The notes under the pieces were generated by a model. It saw only the letters and a list, made by a program, of their open reading frames with translations, was not told where the DNA came from and made no database searches. Shown piece by piece: positions 28,507 to 38,970 of a stretch of 64,000 nt of DNA; position 1 is the first letter of the stretch, and each line of letters begins with the position of its first letter. The stretch is from Natrinema salinisoli (GTDB lineage: Archaea > Halobacteriota > Halobacteria > Halobacteriales > Natrialbaceae): positions 2,046,001 to 2,110,000 of the forward strand of contig NZ_CP084469.1 in NCBI RefSeq assembly GCF_020405205.1, in the 5' to 3' direction. A program made the translations under genes and the position numbers.

Positions 28507-28950
28507 TTAGTCGATTGTGACGACTTCCGGCTCACTGTCCGACTGCCCGCCCTCGTCGGCGAGGTCCTCGAGCGCGAGCTGCAGGTTCCACTTGTTGGCC
28601 TTCCAGAAGGCGTCGAAGATCACGCCGAGGACGGGGACGGAGCCGATGACGGCGTCGACGCCGATGTTCGCGAGCATGCGGAGCAGCGTCGACTGGGAAA
28701 CGCCCTGTCGAGCGGACTCGACGACGAGGTACAGCGAGACGACTGCCGCAGCGGTGTCGCCGGCCCCCGGAAGGATCCCGACGATCGGATCGAGCCCCAT
28801 TTTGAAATCCGTCCCCGGGACTCGAATCCCCTCGTCGAGGGCGTGTGCGACCGTATGCATGCGTTTGATCGCCGCTTCGTCGACGGCGGCAGGGAGGTCC
28901 TCGAGGGCCTCGAGTTCCGAACTGAGATCGTCTCCTGAGCCAGTAGCCAT
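28507..28950 (-). CDS. DUF4112 domain membrane protein
   Basis: Protein of 147 residues. The core LDEGIRVPGTDFKMGLDPIVGILPGAGDTAAAVVSLYLV is the DUF4112 signature, with two hydrophobic stretches (about 55-80 and 96-115). Family members are small membrane proteins of unknown function. It stands alone; neighbours give no hint. Confidence 0.85.
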   Translation of the reverse strand: MATGSGDDLSSELEALEDLPAAVDEAAIKRMHTVAHALDEGIRVPGTDFKMGLDPIVGILPGAGDTAAAVVSLYLVVESARQGVSQSTLLRMLANIGVDAVIGSVPVLGVIFDAFWKANKWNLQLALEDLADEGGQSDSEPEVVTID

Positions 28951-29303
28951 GATTCTGCTATAGTCACGCGCGTGGATAAGCCCGCGGGCGGCCGTGGCAA
29001 GCGTCCGGACGGTTGCCTACAGTCCGCTCCAATCACGCTCGCAGATACCGGGCTGCTGCGGACACGCGAGGAGCGGCTAACAATCGAGTATTGATTTCAC
29101 AAAGTCCGTGTTGTCGTGAGTGTCCACGACGTGGAGAGATCGACGAGCGGACGAGCACCCGGAAGCGACCGCGCAGCGAGTATTTGAGAAACGTATCTAG
29201 CTCCGCGATGAATTTCACGTACGTGTACTCTTAGTGGTTGCGAGCGGCTTTTATACCGTGAGTAACTACGTGCTAATACACGATTGAACGATCAGATCTA
29301 GCA
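28951..29303. other. intergenic region before the HalOD1 gene
   Basis: About 350 bases between divergent genes. No protein-coding frame is convincing. The only clear signal is the TATA-like TTTTATA at 29249-29255. Confidence 0.45.
29249..29255 (+). promoter_or_regulatory. TATA-like box of the HalOD1 gene
   Basis: TTTTATA preceded by a GC-rich CGAGCGGC that could be the TFB-recognition element. It is 49 bases before the ATG at 29304, leaving a leader of about 20-25 bases. Confidence 0.4.
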
Positions 29304-29657
29304 ATGCAGACGGAACTCTCACCCGCAGACGGCACGAACGACCTCCAGTACGACCAGCCAAACGACCGCTACGTGTTCCACCACGACGCCGACGGAACGG
29401 CGACGATCACCACGACGATCGTCCACGCCCTCGCGTCGATCGCGGACACCGACGTCTCGCAGGGGGAGTTCTCCCTGTACGATAGCGTCGATCCGGACGC
29501 GCTCGACCGTATCTTCGGCCAGAAGGCGGACGGCTCCGACCGAACCGGTGGTCACATCGCCTTTACGGCCCTAGAACACGAGGTGTACGTCTACGCGAAC
29601 GGCGACGTCATCATCTACCCGCCCGCGGAGACGCCCCGGGCGCCGGCCACGAACTGA
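29304..29657 (+). CDS. HalOD1 output-domain protein
   Basis: Protein of 117 residues. The pattern TTIVHALASIADTDVSQGEFSLYDSVDPDALDRIF, then a beta-rich end (VYVYANGDVIIYP), is the HalOD1 domain, found only in haloarchaea as an output module of response regulators or as stand-alone proteins. The protein has no receiver domain of its own. A relative lies at 60369-60641. Role in signalling is inferred from the family. Confidence 0.85.
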   Translation: MQTELSPADGTNDLQYDQPNDRYVFHHDADGTATITTTIVHALASIADTDVSQGEFSLYDSVDPDALDRIFGQKADGSDRTGGHIAFTALEHEVYVYANGDVIIYPPAETPRAPATN

Positions 29658-29822
29658 GCGCGGGCAGTCCGTCTCCCGTCGTCACTCACTGATCGTTTTT
29701 CTCCCGCGCACACCTCCACGCCGCCAGCGTCGCGGCCGGAGACGACTCGAGTCGCCCGGAGTGCTCCACCCAACGGGTTCGTATGGCACGGATTTAGGTT
29801 CCCGCCGAACGTCAGGGCCGCT

Positions 29823-30137
29823 ATGACGGTAGTCGCACTACTGAGCGTCGCACCGGTGATCGAGGACAGTATGGCCGGCGAGGTCGCGAAGGCTGTCGAT
29901 GCGCTCGAGGCGTACGACGTCACCTACGAGACGAACCCGATGGGAACGGTGATCGAAGCGGAGACGACCGACGAACTCTTCGCGGCCGCGCAGGCGGCCC
30001 ACGACGCCGTCGATGCCGATCGGGTGAGTACGGTTCTGAAAATCGACGACAAACGGACGCGAGACGTCGACGCGTCCGAGAAGGTCGACGTCGTCGAAGA
30101 GCACCTCGGTCGACCGGCGACGAATCGGGAGTCGTAA
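29823..30137 (+). CDS. MTH1187-type thiamine-binding protein
   Basis: Protein of 104 residues of the MTH1187/YkoF-like (DUF77) family: MTVVALLSVAPVIEDSMAGEVAKAVDALE, YETNPMGTVIEA and VLKIDDKR are typical. Family members have a ferredoxin-like fold and bind thiamine or related compounds. It sits 73 bases before mch on the same strand. Confidence 0.9.
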   Translation: MTVVALLSVAPVIEDSMAGEVAKAVDALEAYDVTYETNPMGTVIEAETTDELFAAAQAAHDAVDADRVSTVLKIDDKRTRDVDASEKVDVVEEHLGRPATNRES

Positions 30138-30210
30138 CGGTCATAGCTGTCAGACGTCGGTCAGACGCCAACGGACAAACGGTTTTACCCCGGGGACTGA
30201 ATCCCGTCGC

Positions 30211-31143
30211 ATGGAAAGTCTCAACCGAATGGCGATCGAGCTGGTCGACGAGGCCCTCGACTACGCCGAGGAGTTGAATATCGGCGGGTACGACCTCGAG
30301 AACGAAGCGACGGTACTGGACTTCGGGCTCGAGTTCGACGGCGGTATCGAGGCCGCGCTGTTGCTGACCGAGATCCAGACGGCCGGGATGGCGACGCCGA
30401 ACTACGAACTGGGCGAGCTGGGCGACGCGTCGATTCCCTACGTCGAGCTCTCGACGGATCAGCCGGCGCTCTCGCTGCTGTGCTCTCAGAAAGCGGGCTG
30501 GGAGGTACTGACCGAGGACTTCGAAGGGCTGGGAAGCGGTCCCGCCCGGGCGCTGGTCGCCGAAGAGGAGGAGTTCCGCCGCATCGGGTACACCGACGCC
30601 TTCGACCTGACGGCACTGGCCATCGAAACGGAGATGGATCCGACCGAATCGGTGGCCGAGCACGTCGCCGAGCGCGCGGAGGTCGAGACGAGCAGCGTCT
30701 TCCTGCTGGCCTATCCGACCGCGAGCCTCGTGGGGAGCATTACGAACGCCGCGCGCGCCGCAGAACTCGCGACGTTTCGACTCTCCGAACTCGGCTACGA
30801 CCCGCTCGATATCGTCTCCGCGACGGGGCGCGCACCGGTCGCACCCGTCGCAGGCGACGAACGGACGGCCATCGCGCGGACGAACGACGCGATCGCGTAC
30901 GGCGGGCGGGCGCATCTCACCGTGCGAGAGGACGCCGATGTCTTCGACTCGGTGCCGTCGACCGCGGCCGAAGATCACGGCCGGCCGTTCGGCGACGTCT
31001 TCGACGATCTCGATTGGGACTTCTCGGAGGTTCCCTCGGACCTCTTCGCCCCCGCAACGGTGACGATCGACGTGATCGGCGGCCCGACGTACGTCCACGG
31101 GGAGACGGACGAGGAACTGCTCGTCGACTCCTTCGACCTGTAG
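30211..31143 (+). CDS. mch: methenyltetrahydromethanopterin cyclohydrolase
   Basis: Protein of 310 residues. MESLNRMAIELVDEALDYAEEL and LLTEIQTAGMATPNYE together with the DQPALSLLCSQKAGWEV segment identify Mch, which interconverts 5,10-methenyl- and 5-formyl-tetrahydropterin. In non-methanogenic haloarchaea it serves one-carbon metabolism with tetrahydrofolate or a related carrier. Length agrees with the family. The next gene starts 2 bases after the stop. Confidence 0.95.
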   Translation: MESLNRMAIELVDEALDYAEELNIGGYDLENEATVLDFGLEFDGGIEAALLLTEIQTAGMATPNYELGELGDASIPYVELSTDQPALSLLCSQKAGWEVLTEDFEGLGSGPARALVAEEEEFRRIGYTDAFDLTALAIETEMDPTESVAEHVAERAEVETSSVFLLAYPTASLVGSITNAARAAELATFRLSELGYDPLDIVSATGRAPVAPVAGDERTAIARTNDAIAYGGRAHLTVREDADVFDSVPSTAAEDHGRPFGDVFDDLDWDFSEVPSDLFAPATVTIDVIGGPTYVHGETDEELLVDSFDL

Positions 31144-31145
31144 TC

Positions 31146-31673
31146 GTGCAGTTCAAACCGGTTCCCGAACCGCCCGTGGAACTCTCCGTTCTCGCAACGA
31201 TTCAGCGAGCACTCCCCGCAACCGCCGGTGACGTCGACGACTGCTGCCGACTGCTGCTCGAGGAAACGGCCCTCGAAACGCGAGACGAGGCGGCGACGTG
31301 GCTCACCTTTCTCCGTGCGCTCGAGCTCGCGACCGAAGAACCGGCGGGCTTTCGCCGCCGCGATACAGGGTCCGAATCAGCACTCGATTCCGACCGGCTC
31401 CGTCGGGCGTTCCGAGCGCGCGTCTACGGAGCCGACGCCGCAATCGGCGTCCTCGAGCGAGCCGACGGCCCACTGACTGCCGACGAGGTCGCAGAAGCGA
31501 TCCGTAGCGAACGACAACGGTCCGGCGCACGCGAGCGACGGCCGACCCGTTCGGCCGAAACGCAGCGCGAACGGGTCGAACGGCTCCTCGAATGGGCGGT
31601 TCTGCTCGATCTGGCCGAACGAAACGGAGAACGAGACGAAGACCGTTACAGAATCGCGCTCGCGCGCGAGTAG
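31146..31673 (+). CDS. hypothetical protein downstream of mch
   Basis: Protein of 175 residues read from a GTG at 31146, two bases after the mch stop; the open frame continues upstream only as a shadow of mch. It is helical, acidic and Arg-rich, without membrane segments. Segments such as VLERADGPLTADEVAEAIRSE and ERVERLLEWAVLLDLAE look like a winged-helix arrangement, so DNA binding is possible. Not recognised as a known family; the tight spacing suggests co-expression with mch. Confidence 0.7.
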   Translation: MQFKPVPEPPVELSVLATIQRALPATAGDVDDCCRLLLEETALETRDEAATWLTFLRALELATEEPAGFRRRDTGSESALDSDRLRRAFRARVYGADAAIGVLERADGPLTADEVAEAIRSERQRSGARERRPTRSAETQRERVERLLEWAVLLDLAERNGERDEDRYRIALARE

Positions 31674-31690
31674 TTGAAAATCGACCGGCG

Positions 31691-33028
31691 CTACTCGTTC
31701 GACAGGTGACCGGGAGACCAGTCGCCGTCGAACGCCTCGTGAGTGAACGGCTTGGCGTCCTCGCCGGCGTAGGTGGCGACGAGCTGGCCGTCGCCCTCGA
31801 GGTGGTACTTGTAGGTCGTCAGCCCCTCGAGGCCGACGGGGCCGCGGGCGTGGATTTTTCCAGTGCTGATGCCGACTTCCGCACCGAGACCGAACCGGTA
31901 GCCGTCGGCGAACCGGGTCGAGGCGTTGTGGAAGACGCTCGCCGAGTCGATGCTGCGCATGAAGGTGCTCGCGCGGTCGGCGTCCTCGGTCACGATCGAC
32001 TCGGTGTGTTTCGAGCCGTGGGTGGTGACGTGATCGATCGCGGTCTCGAGCGAGTCGACGACCCGGATCGAGACGATGAGATCGCCGTACTCGGTGTCCC
32101 AGTCGGCGTCGGTCGCCGCGTCGACGTCGACGATCTCGCGGGTGGCCTCGTCGCCGCGGATCTCGACATCGGCGGTTTCGTAGCGGTCCGCGATCGCGGG
32201 CAGGAACTCCGCGGCGACGTCCTCGTGGACCAGCAGGGTTTCGACGGCGTTGCAGACCGCGGGATACTGGACTTTGGCGTCGTACGCGATGTCTTCGGCC
32301 ATCGAGAGGTCGGCCTCGTCGTCGACGTAGACGTGGCAGATACCCTCCGTGTGGCCGAGGACGGGAATGCTCGTGTTGTCCTGAATGTAGCTCACGAACT
32401 CGGAGCTGCCCCGGGGCATGAGGAGGTCGATGGCGTCGTCCATCTCGAGCAAGGCGTCGACGTCCTCGCGGGCCTCGATGTGCTGGGCCCAGCCGTCGGG
32501 GACGCCGGCATCGGCCGCGGCGTCTTCGATGATCTCGAAGAGGATTCTGTTGGAGTGGAGCGCCTCGCTGCCGCCTTTGAGGATCACCGCGTTCCCCGAC
32601 TTCAAGCCGAGCGCGGCGATCTGGACGAGCGCGTCGGGTCGGGACTCGAAGACGGTTCCGACCACACCGATCGGGACGGCGACCTTGTAGAGCTCGAGGT
32701 CCTCGTCGAGCTCGCGCGCCGAGAGCGTCTTCCCCAGCGGGTCGTCCTGTCCGGCGACGCTTCGGACCATTTCGGCGATGCTCTCGATCTTCGATTCGGA
32801 GAGCTTCAGGCGATCGACGAGCGCCTGCGTGTACTCGCCCTCCTCGAGCAGCCGTTCGCCCTCCGCGACGTCTTTCTCGTTTTCCGCGAGGATCTCGTCG
32901 GACCGCACTTCGATCGCGTCGGCGATCTCGTGAAGCGCCGCGCTCCGGTCCTCGTCGGACAGTTTCGCGAGCTCGAGGGCCGCGGTCTGTGCCTCGTCGA
33001 CGTCTCGTTCGATATCGGTCTCAGTCAT
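31691..33028 (-). CDS. proA: glutamate-5-semialdehyde dehydrogenase
   Basis: Protein of 445 residues that reduces gamma-glutamyl phosphate to glutamate semialdehyde with NADPH, second step of proline synthesis. [34 protein letters not shown] and the catalytic Cys in [12 protein letters not shown] are present. Last gene of proC-proB-proA; overlaps proB by 8 bases. Confidence 0.97.
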   Translation of the reverse strand: MTETDIERDVDEAQTAALELAKLSDEDRSAALHEIADAIEVRSDEILAENEKDVAEGERLLEEGEYTQALVDRLKLSESKIESIAEMVRSVAGQDDPLGKTLSARELDEDLELYKVAVPIGVVGTVFESRPDALVQIAALGLKSGNAVILKGGSEALHSNRILFEIIEDAAADAGVPDGWAQHIEAREDVDALLEMDDAIDLLMPRGSSEFVSYIQDNTSIPVLGHTEGICHVYVDDEADLSMAEDIAYDAKVQYPAVCNAVETLLVHEDVAAEFLPAIADRYETADVEIRGDEATREIVDVDAATDADWDTEYGDLIVSIRVVDSLETAIDHVTTHGSKHTESIVTEDADRASTFMRSIDSASVFHNASTRFADGYRFGLGAEVGISTGKIHARGPVGLEGLTTYKYHLEGDGQLVATYAGEDAKPFTHEAFDGDWSPGHLSNE

Positions 33029-33854
33029 CGCTCACACCGTTGATGGGGACGAATATGGTCCCCACGGGTTTGGCAGTAGCGATTTTCGCGAGCACGTCGG
33101 GCTCGGTCGACTTCGCGATGACGGCCGGTACCCCGTGCTCGCTGACGTCGCGTGCGCCTTCGACTTTCGTCTGGATGCCGCCGAACCCGTTGGTCGTGCT
33201 TTCGGAAGTTATCTGCTGGACCGTGTCGTAGTTGCGGCCGACGGCTTCGATGCGTTCGGCGTCGGGGTTCTCCTTCGGATTGTCGGTGTAGACGCCGCTG
33301 ACGTCGGTCAGCGTGACGAGCAGGTCGGCGTCGACGCCCATCGTCGCCGCCGCCGAGAGCATGTCGTTGTCGCCGATCCGGAGTTCCTCGGTCGCAACGG
33401 CGTCGTTTTCGTTGATGATCGGGACGACGCCCCAGTCCAGCAGCGTCTCGACGGTGTTCCGGAAGTTCGTGAACCGTTCGGGGTTCTCGAGGTCGTGCTG
33501 GGTGAGGAGGAGCTGGGCCACTTCCCGGTCGTACCGGTCGAAGCTCTCGGTGTACCGGTGCATGAGGGTGCTCTGGCCGACGGTCGAGAGCGCCTGGGAG
33601 TCCTCGAGCGTCTCGTTGGCCTGCCCGATCCGCCCCATCCCGGCCCCGACTGCGCCCGACGAGACGAGGATAACCTCCTTGCCCCGCGAGAGGAGGTCCT
33701 CGATGTCGTCGACCAGCTTGTCGAGTTTCGCGTCGTCGAGGTTCGACTCCTCGTCGGTCAGGGAGTTCGTTCCGGCCTTGACGATCACGCGATCCGCGTC
33801 GGCGGCGAGCCGCCTCGCCTCCGTGACGGCCGCCTCCTCGAGCCCCTTACTCAT
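33021..33854 (-). CDS. proB: glutamate 5-kinase
   Basis: Protein of 277 residues, an amino-acid kinase that phosphorylates glutamate. [25 protein letters not shown] and [24 protein letters not shown] are diagnostic. There is no C-terminal PUA domain, in contrast to the E. coli enzyme (367 residues). Overlaps proC by 8 bases. Confidence 0.97.
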   Translation of the reverse strand: MSKGLEEAAVTEARRLAADADRVIVKAGTNSLTDEESNLDDAKLDKLVDDIEDLLSRGKEVILVSSGAVGAGMGRIGQANETLEDSQALSTVGQSTLMHRYTESFDRYDREVAQLLLTQHDLENPERFTNFRNTVETLLDWGVVPIINENDAVATEELRIGDNDMLSAAATMGVDADLLVTLTDVSGVYTDNPKENPDAERIEAVGRNYDTVQQITSESTTNGFGGIQTKVEGARDVSEHGVPAVIAKSTEPDVLAKIATAKPVGTIFVPINGVSDD

Positions 33855-34623
33855 CGTTGAATTCTGCCGCGAGTTCCGCCGATCGTTCCTCGGCCGCCTT
33901 CACTGCCTCTCTGACCTCCGCGTCGGCGTCGCTCTCCCAGAGGACCTCCATCCCTTCGATCGTCGTCCCGTTGGGCGAGCAGACGGCGTCGATCAACTCG
34001 TCGACGCTCCGGTCCGATCGGAGGACGGTCTCGGCCGCCCCTTTGAACGTCTGTGCGGCCAGCGTTTCGGCGTCGTCGGGCTCGAGGCCGCCCTCGACGC
34101 CCGCGTCCGCCATGGCCTGAATGAGATAGAAGACGAAGGCCGGACCGCTCCCGTTGACCGCGGTCGCGATGTCCATCTTCTCCTCGTCGATCTCGGCGAA
34201 CTCGCCGGCGTCGTCGAGCAGCGCTCGCACCTCGTCGGTGATGCCGTCCGTAGTCACGGCCGCAGCCATGTCGCCGGTCTCGGCGGCGAGGTTCGGCATG
34301 ATCCGGACGACGTTCGCGTCGGTCCGCGCCTCGACGTAGTCGGTAGAGACGCCCGCAGCGATAGTGAGCAGCGTCTGCTCGGGCGAGAGATCGAGATCCT
34401 CGAGGACTGCGCCGACGATATCCGGTTTCACCGCGACGATGACCACGTCGGCGTCGGACGCGTCCGATACGTCCGACGTCGTGCGGTCGACGTAGTCGGC
34501 GACACCCTCGAGTGCGTCGGGATCGAGGTCGCACGCGATCACCGTATGGTTCCCGGACCGCCAGAGGCCCTTGATCAGGGCGCTCCCCATGTTGCCACAA
34601 CCGATAACGCTCGTCTGTACCAT
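33847..34623 (-). CDS. proC: pyrroline-5-carboxylate reductase
   Basis: Protein of 258 residues. The dinucleotide-binding [15 protein letters not shown] begins 4 residues after the chosen [24 protein letters not shown] and the C-terminal [13 protein letters not shown] are diagnostic. It performs the last step of proline synthesis and is the first gene of the proCBA operon. The open frame continues 12 codons upstream, but the Rossmann start favours 34623. Confidence 0.96.
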   Translation of the reverse strand: MVQTSVIGCGNMGSALIKGLWRSGNHTVIACDLDPDALEGVADYVDRTTSDVSDASDADVVIVAVKPDIVGAVLEDLDLSPEQTLLTIAAGVSTDYVEARTDANVVRIMPNLAAETGDMAAAVTTDGITDEVRALLDDAGEFAEIDEEKMDIATAVNGSGPAFVFYLIQAMADAGVEGGLEPDDAETLAAQTFKGAAETVLRSDRSVDELIDAVCSPNGTTIEGMEVLWESDADAEVREAVKAAEERSAELAAEFNDE

Positions 34624-34686
34624 CTTGTCTAGGGTGAGGAACCGAGGGAGACATACCAACTTTGGTTTCGATCCCCGCAGTCACAC

Positions 34687-35382
34687 TCAGTGGAATCCGA
34701 GAAGTACCGAGGAGATCGCCTCGACGATCGTCTCCCAGACCGAAATCCCCGTCAGGATCTGCAACACGGTATCGAGCCCGAAAAAGAGGAAGAGCCCCGC
34801 GCCGGCGAGGTGGGCCAGTCTGGCGTCGAAACGGTGAGAGAACCGGTGGAAAAAGTAGGCGTTGGCCGCGCTCACGGGAACGATCGCGAGCATCTCGCCG
34901 GCCCAGATCGCGGGGTGGGCTCCGTACTGCATTGCGAGCCCGATCGTGACGAGCTGTGTTTTGTCACCGAACTCCCCGACGGCCATCAGAGCGAAGATCG
35001 GGACGAACCCGCGGAGGTACGGCGGTACGTCGCGGCCGAAGATCGAGATATCGATCGCGTCGGCCGTCGCCGCGCCGCCGTTGGTCGCCACCGGTCGCTC
35101 GCTCGTCTCGGGGGCCGACCTGACGAGCAACGCCGCAAAGAGGAGGAACAACCCCGCCGTGACCGCGTCGAGGTAAACGGGTGGTAACACGCCCTGGATC
35201 GCCGCCCCGAAGAAGATCTCGACGATCGTCCAGCCGGCAAAGGCGCTCGCCGCGGCCGCGACCACGATCCGGGGATCGTATCGTGTCGCCAGCCCCGCGA
35301 TGATGAACTGCACCTTCTCGCCGGGGAGCACCGACAGCTGCAGGACGAACGCGGCGACGAGGATCTCGAGCCAGCCAGTCAT
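34687..35382 (-). CDS. TMEM165/GDT1-family cation transporter
   Basis: Protein of 231 residues with six or seven hydrophobic helices in two repeats. The second repeat has the family motif GEFGDKTQL (E-x-G-D-K-T-Q); in the first repeat the position is occupied by PGEKVQF, a degenerate form. UPF0016/Gdt1 proteins move Mn2+ or Ca2+ across membranes. It starts a separate unit upstream of proC or is co-transcribed into it (63 bases between). Export of manganese is the most likely role, from family knowledge. Confidence 0.88.
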   Translation of the reverse strand: MTGWLEILVAAFVLQLSVLPGEKVQFIIAGLATRYDPRIVVAAAASAFAGWTIVEIFFGAAIQGVLPPVYLDAVTAGLFLLFAALLVRSAPETSERPVATNGGAATADAIDISIFGRDVPPYLRGFVPIFALMAVGEFGDKTQLVTIGLAMQYGAHPAIWAGEMLAIVPVSAANAYFFHRFSHRFDARLAHLAGAGLFLFFGLDTVLQILTGISVWETIVEAISSVLLGFH

Positions 35383-35674
35383 CCGTGAAAGGTGCTGCAG
35401 GGATGCTGTCGCACAGCGATATCACCGGTCACGTCGAGGTTTAGCCGCGTCTAATGTTTATGTGTTTTCGTCTACTGGATGGGTGTCACGGGCCAAACTA
35501 CGGATGTATGACCGATGAGGACGTCGAACGACGGACGGTTGGTCGAGTTGGCGTGCCGGTTCGGAATCGCGTTCGAGCCGTCCCCCGATCGCGGGGCGCT
35601 CGAGTTGACCGCTATCGAATCGGCGGCCGCCTCGGGGAGAGGGACTCGAGACGAATCGCGTTCCCGGTCACCAG

Positions 35675-37276
35675 TCACTCCATCGGGGAGACGTCGGTCA
35701 CCGTCCCCACGCCCTTGCTGCGTCCCTCGCGGAAGACGAACTTCTGGCCTTCCTCGACGAGGTACGGACGGAACTTGAACTCGACGGTGGTCTTGCCGGT
35801 GTCGCCCGGCAGCAGCCGACCGTCTTCGGGGTAGAACGCGGCGGCCTCGCCGATCGTCTCGAGGTGGACGACCGGCTCGTATCCCTCTCCGATTCGGGTC
35901 GGGTGGTTGAGCACCATGACTTCGGCCTCGAACTCGCGGACGGGTTCGGGGTCGGCGTCGCGAGGGAGCAGGACCATCCCGCGCTCGATCGCGCTCTCCT
36001 GAATCCCTTTCAACGCGATGCCGACGATCCGGCCCGCCTGGGCCGTGTCGACCCGGTGGTAGTGCATCTCGATCGAGCGGACCTCGACCTCCTGGAAGCG
36101 CCCGTCGGACATCGGGCCGATCAGGAGTTCGTCGCCGGCCTCGACCTCACCGGCCATCACGGTCCCCGACGCGACCGCGCCGACGCCGGTCACCGAGTAG
36201 CTCCGATCGACGTACATCCGGAACTCGCCGGTGTCCTGGGAGGTCTTGGGCAGCCGATCGAACAGTTCGTCCAGCGTCTCGAGGCCGTCCATCGTAATCG
36301 CGCTGGTTTCGACGATGGGGACCACCCGCTCGCTGACCTCCTCGATCGCGGCGTCGACGCCGTGTCGGGCGACCCGCAGCGGCGATTTGTCGACGTCGCG
36401 GAGGAGCCGTTCGACCTCGCGTTCGACCTCCTCGACGCGCTCTTCGTCGACGGCATCGGTCTTCGTGATCGCGACGATCGTCGGGAGGTCGGTGGCGAGC
36501 AAGACGCCGAGGTGTTCTCTCGTCGTTCGCGTCGGCCCGTCGTCGGCGGCGACGACCAGCAGCCCGTAGTCGAGTTTCTGTCCGACCAGCCCGCGGATCG
36601 TCGTCCGGAGCCACGGCTCGTGGCCGACGGTGTCGACGAACGAGACGAGCCGATCGGCTTCCTGCACGACTTCCGCGCGGTCGGCCTTGCGATTCGGGTT
36701 CCGGACCCGGACCGGCCCCTCGTCGTCGAAGCCGTAGACCGCGTAGGACAGATCGGCGGAGAGCCCCCGCTCGACCTCGTGGGGCTGGACGTCGAGGAAC
36801 GCGCGAGTCGCACCGTCCCCGTCGTCGGGCTTGCCCGTGACGAGCGACCCGACGAGCGTACTCTTCCCGTGGTCGACGTGGCCCGCCGTCCCGACGACGA
36901 CGTGTTCGTCGTCCGTCTCGAGGACGCCACCCTCGCGGACCTGCGCGACGCCGACGATTCCCTCGTTGATTCCCCACGTCTGGACGTCTTCGATGTGTGC
37001 GTCGGCCTCCTCTGCCAGCAAGGAGAGAACGTCCATCGTCTCGGAGAAGGTGTCGGCATCGACGCCGGCGAGACCGCCGTCGTCGGTGACGCCGACGACG
37101 TACGTCGCCTCGCCGTCGCCCGAGAGGAGTCGATGTCGGAGTTGCGCGGCCAGGCTCTCCCGCCGTCCACCCTCGAGGTGGACGTCTCGTGACAATCGCT
37201 CTTTGAATTCGACGTTGCCACCGTCCTGTTCGCCACGGTCCAGGGCTCGCTCGAGGAGAGCCCGGTCACGGCTCAT
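35675..37276 (-). CDS. GTPBP1-family translational GTPase
   Basis: Protein of 533 residues. G-domain motifs: GTAGHVDHGKST (about 129-140), DTVGHEPW and TKTD; the region after the G domain has two EF-Tu-like beta-barrels (YSVTGVGAVASGTVMAGEVEAGDELLIGP, ETIGEAAAFYPEDGRLLPGDTGKTTVEFKF). A separate N-terminal domain of about 120 residues precedes it. This is the archaeal GTPBP1/GTPBP2 group, related to EF-Tu/EF1A. The ATG at 37276 is chosen since the preceding nine codons look random. Confidence 0.92.
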   Translation of the reverse strand: MSRDRALLERALDRGEQDGGNVEFKERLSRDVHLEGGRRESLAAQLRHRLLSGDGEATYVVGVTDDGGLAGVDADTFSETMDVLSLLAEEADAHIEDVQTWGINEGIVGVAQVREGGVLETDDEHVVVGTAGHVDHGKSTLVGSLVTGKPDDGDGATRAFLDVQPHEVERGLSADLSYAVYGFDDEGPVRVRNPNRKADRAEVVQEADRLVSFVDTVGHEPWLRTTIRGLVGQKLDYGLLVVAADDGPTRTTREHLGVLLATDLPTIVAITKTDAVDEERVEEVEREVERLLRDVDKSPLRVARHGVDAAIEEVSERVVPIVETSAITMDGLETLDELFDRLPKTSQDTGEFRMYVDRSYSVTGVGAVASGTVMAGEVEAGDELLIGPMSDGRFQEVEVRSIEMHYHRVDTAQAGRIVGIALKGIQESAIERGMVLLPRDADPEPVREFEAEVMVLNHPTRIGEGYEPVVHLETIGEAAAFYPEDGRLLPGDTGKTTVEFKFRPYLVEEGQKFVFREGRSKGVGTVTDVSPME

Positions 37277-37503
37277 ACGCGCTGGTAGTTGGGCGCATGG
37301 CAAAAGCCTTCCCGTATATTGATAGCACGTGTCACGATTCGCCTCTCGTTTCGCGGAAAACTACGCCGTAGCCCGCTCTCTCGTGATCGCGAGTGAAGAG
37401 GTTCGTCGTGACGGTCCCCCGTGCCAGTCTCGAGTTCGGGTCCAATCGTCGACCCGAGCGCGCCGGGCTCGCTTTCAAGCCCTTCGAGTCCGTACCCCGA
37501 GGT

Positions 37504-37683
37504 ATGAGCGTCAGTGGCCTCTGTCAGATCTGTGAATCCCGTCCGGCTCAGGAGCAGTGTTCGAACTGCGGGACGTTCGCGTGTGAGGTCCACTTCGAGG
37601 AAACCATGGATCTCTGTGCCGATTGCGCCTCGCAGGCACAGCCGGGGCCGGGGAACGACGACGTCGAGATCAACCGGTTCTGA
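37504..37683 (+). CDS. small HIT-type zinc-finger protein
   Basis: Protein of 59 residues. CQICESRPAQEQCSNCG, CEVHF and CADCA supply eight potential zinc ligands in an arrangement like HIT or B-box fingers. The TATA-like sequence before it is weak. It lies 34 bases before the next small gene, with which it may be co-transcribed. Likely a protein-protein adaptor; no target can be named. Confidence 0.8.
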   Translation: MSVSGLCQICESRPAQEQCSNCGTFACEVHFEETMDLCADCASQAQPGPGNDDVEINRF

Positions 37684-37717
37684 CCCGGTTCGACGACCGA
37701 CGAACGCATCCGCACCC

Positions 37718-38005
37718 GTGACCTCTATTCGCGACCTGCTCGGCGAATCGCTCGGCGTCGGCGAGAGGTATCGACTCCGACTCGAGGAACGAGACGGGCG
37801 GCTCGTCGCCGACCATCCGAGCGACACCAGTCCGATGGATATCGTCGTCGTCGAGGGGCTGGACCGACTCGAGGAGCGACCGCCGGCGGAGCCGGTTACG
37901 GTCGAAATCATCGACCGAGTGGTCGATGACCGGATCGCGGGGCGAGTGGTCGACACCGATCCGACTCGCGCGGTGGACTCCGACGATAGCGCGTCGGACC
38001 GCTAG
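37718..38005 (+). CDS. small hypothetical haloarchaeal protein
   Basis: Protein of 95 residues from a GTG at 37718. Sequence TSIRDLLGESLGVGERYRLRLEERDGRLVADHPSD, then PVTVEIIDRVVDDRIAGRVV, suggests a small beta-barrel, perhaps TRAM- or OB-like. Its last 4 bases overlap the end of pyrF on the other strand. Not recognised with certainty. Confidence 0.6.
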   Translation: MTSIRDLLGESLGVGERYRLRLEERDGRLVADHPSDTSPMDIVVVEGLDRLEERPPAEPVTVEIIDRVVDDRIAGRVVDTDPTRAVDSDDSASDR

Positions 38006-38802
38006 CGTCGGTACCGATTGAGCCGCTTTTTGAGTCGCTTCGCGGCCTGTCCGCTCGCGCTCGCGAACTCCTCGCCATCGTCTTCACCAGCAAAAATAAT
38101 GCCGCGCGAGGAGTTGACCAGGCCGACGCCGTCGGCCAGTCCATACTCCACGGCCGCCTCGGCGTCACCGCCCTGCGCTCCGATACCGGGAACGAGGAAG
38201 GGGAGATCGGGCACCTGTTCGCGGAGTTCCTCGAGCTCCTCGGGCTGGGTCGCCCCGACGACGAGCCCGACGTTGTCGTTCTCGTTCCAGAGGTCCGCCA
38301 GCGCCGCGACTCGCTCGTAGACGGGTTCCCCCGTCTCGAGTTCGAGGTCCTGAATGTCGGCCCCGCCCGGGTTCGATGTCCGACAGAGAACGAAGACGCC
38401 GGACTCCTCGTCCGCCAGAAACGGCTGCAGGGAGTCCCGACCCATGTAGGGGTTGACCGTGATCGCGTCGACTTTTTCGAGCAGCTGCGCGTATTGCCGG
38501 GTCGTGTTGCCAATGTCGGCGCGTTTGGCGTCCAGGAGGACCGGTACGTCCTTGCCGTGGGCGTAGGCGATCGTTTCTTCGAGAGCGCGCCAGCCGTCGG
38601 GGTCCTCGTAGAACGCCGCGTTGGGCTTGAAAACGGCGGCGTGTTCGTGGGTCGCGTCGATGATCCGGCGGTTGAATGCCCACCGCGGGAGGTCGTACTC
38701 CTGGAGGTGCTCGGGGAGACGCGACGGGTCGGGATCGAGGCCGACCGAGACGACGCTGTCGACCGTTCGGATACGGTCGTGCAAGCGGTCGAAGAAGTTC
38801 AT
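38002..38802 (-). CDS. pyrF: orotidine 5'-phosphate decarboxylase
   Basis: Protein of 266 residues that makes UMP, last step of pyrimidine synthesis. It belongs to the long PyrF type: MNFFDRLHDRIRTVDSVVSVGLDPD, VFKPNAAFYE, the catalytic VLLDAKRADIGNT (D-x-K-x-x-D) and PGIGAQGGD. The ATG at 38802 agrees with homologues; the open frame upstream is not part of it. Confidence 0.96.
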   Translation of the reverse strand: MNFFDRLHDRIRTVDSVVSVGLDPDPSRLPEHLQEYDLPRWAFNRRIIDATHEHAAVFKPNAAFYEDPDGWRALEETIAYAHGKDVPVLLDAKRADIGNTTRQYAQLLEKVDAITVNPYMGRDSLQPFLADEESGVFVLCRTSNPGGADIQDLELETGEPVYERVAALADLWNENDNVGLVVGATQPEELEELREQVPDLPFLVPGIGAQGGDAEAAVEYGLADGVGLVNSSRGIIFAGEDDGEEFASASGQAAKRLKKRLNRYRR

Positions 38803-38970
38803 GGCGGGAGTGGCTTCCCGACGGTCGAAAAGGTTGCTATACCGACTGCCGAGACGATTCGCCGCTGGGACGGTCCGCCCGTCTATCATCGATCGTGAGG
38901 GTTGCGAACAGTGGTCGTTCCAAATTCTTTAGACGGCAACTACTTCATTCGTATCGTAATCGGGTACCGC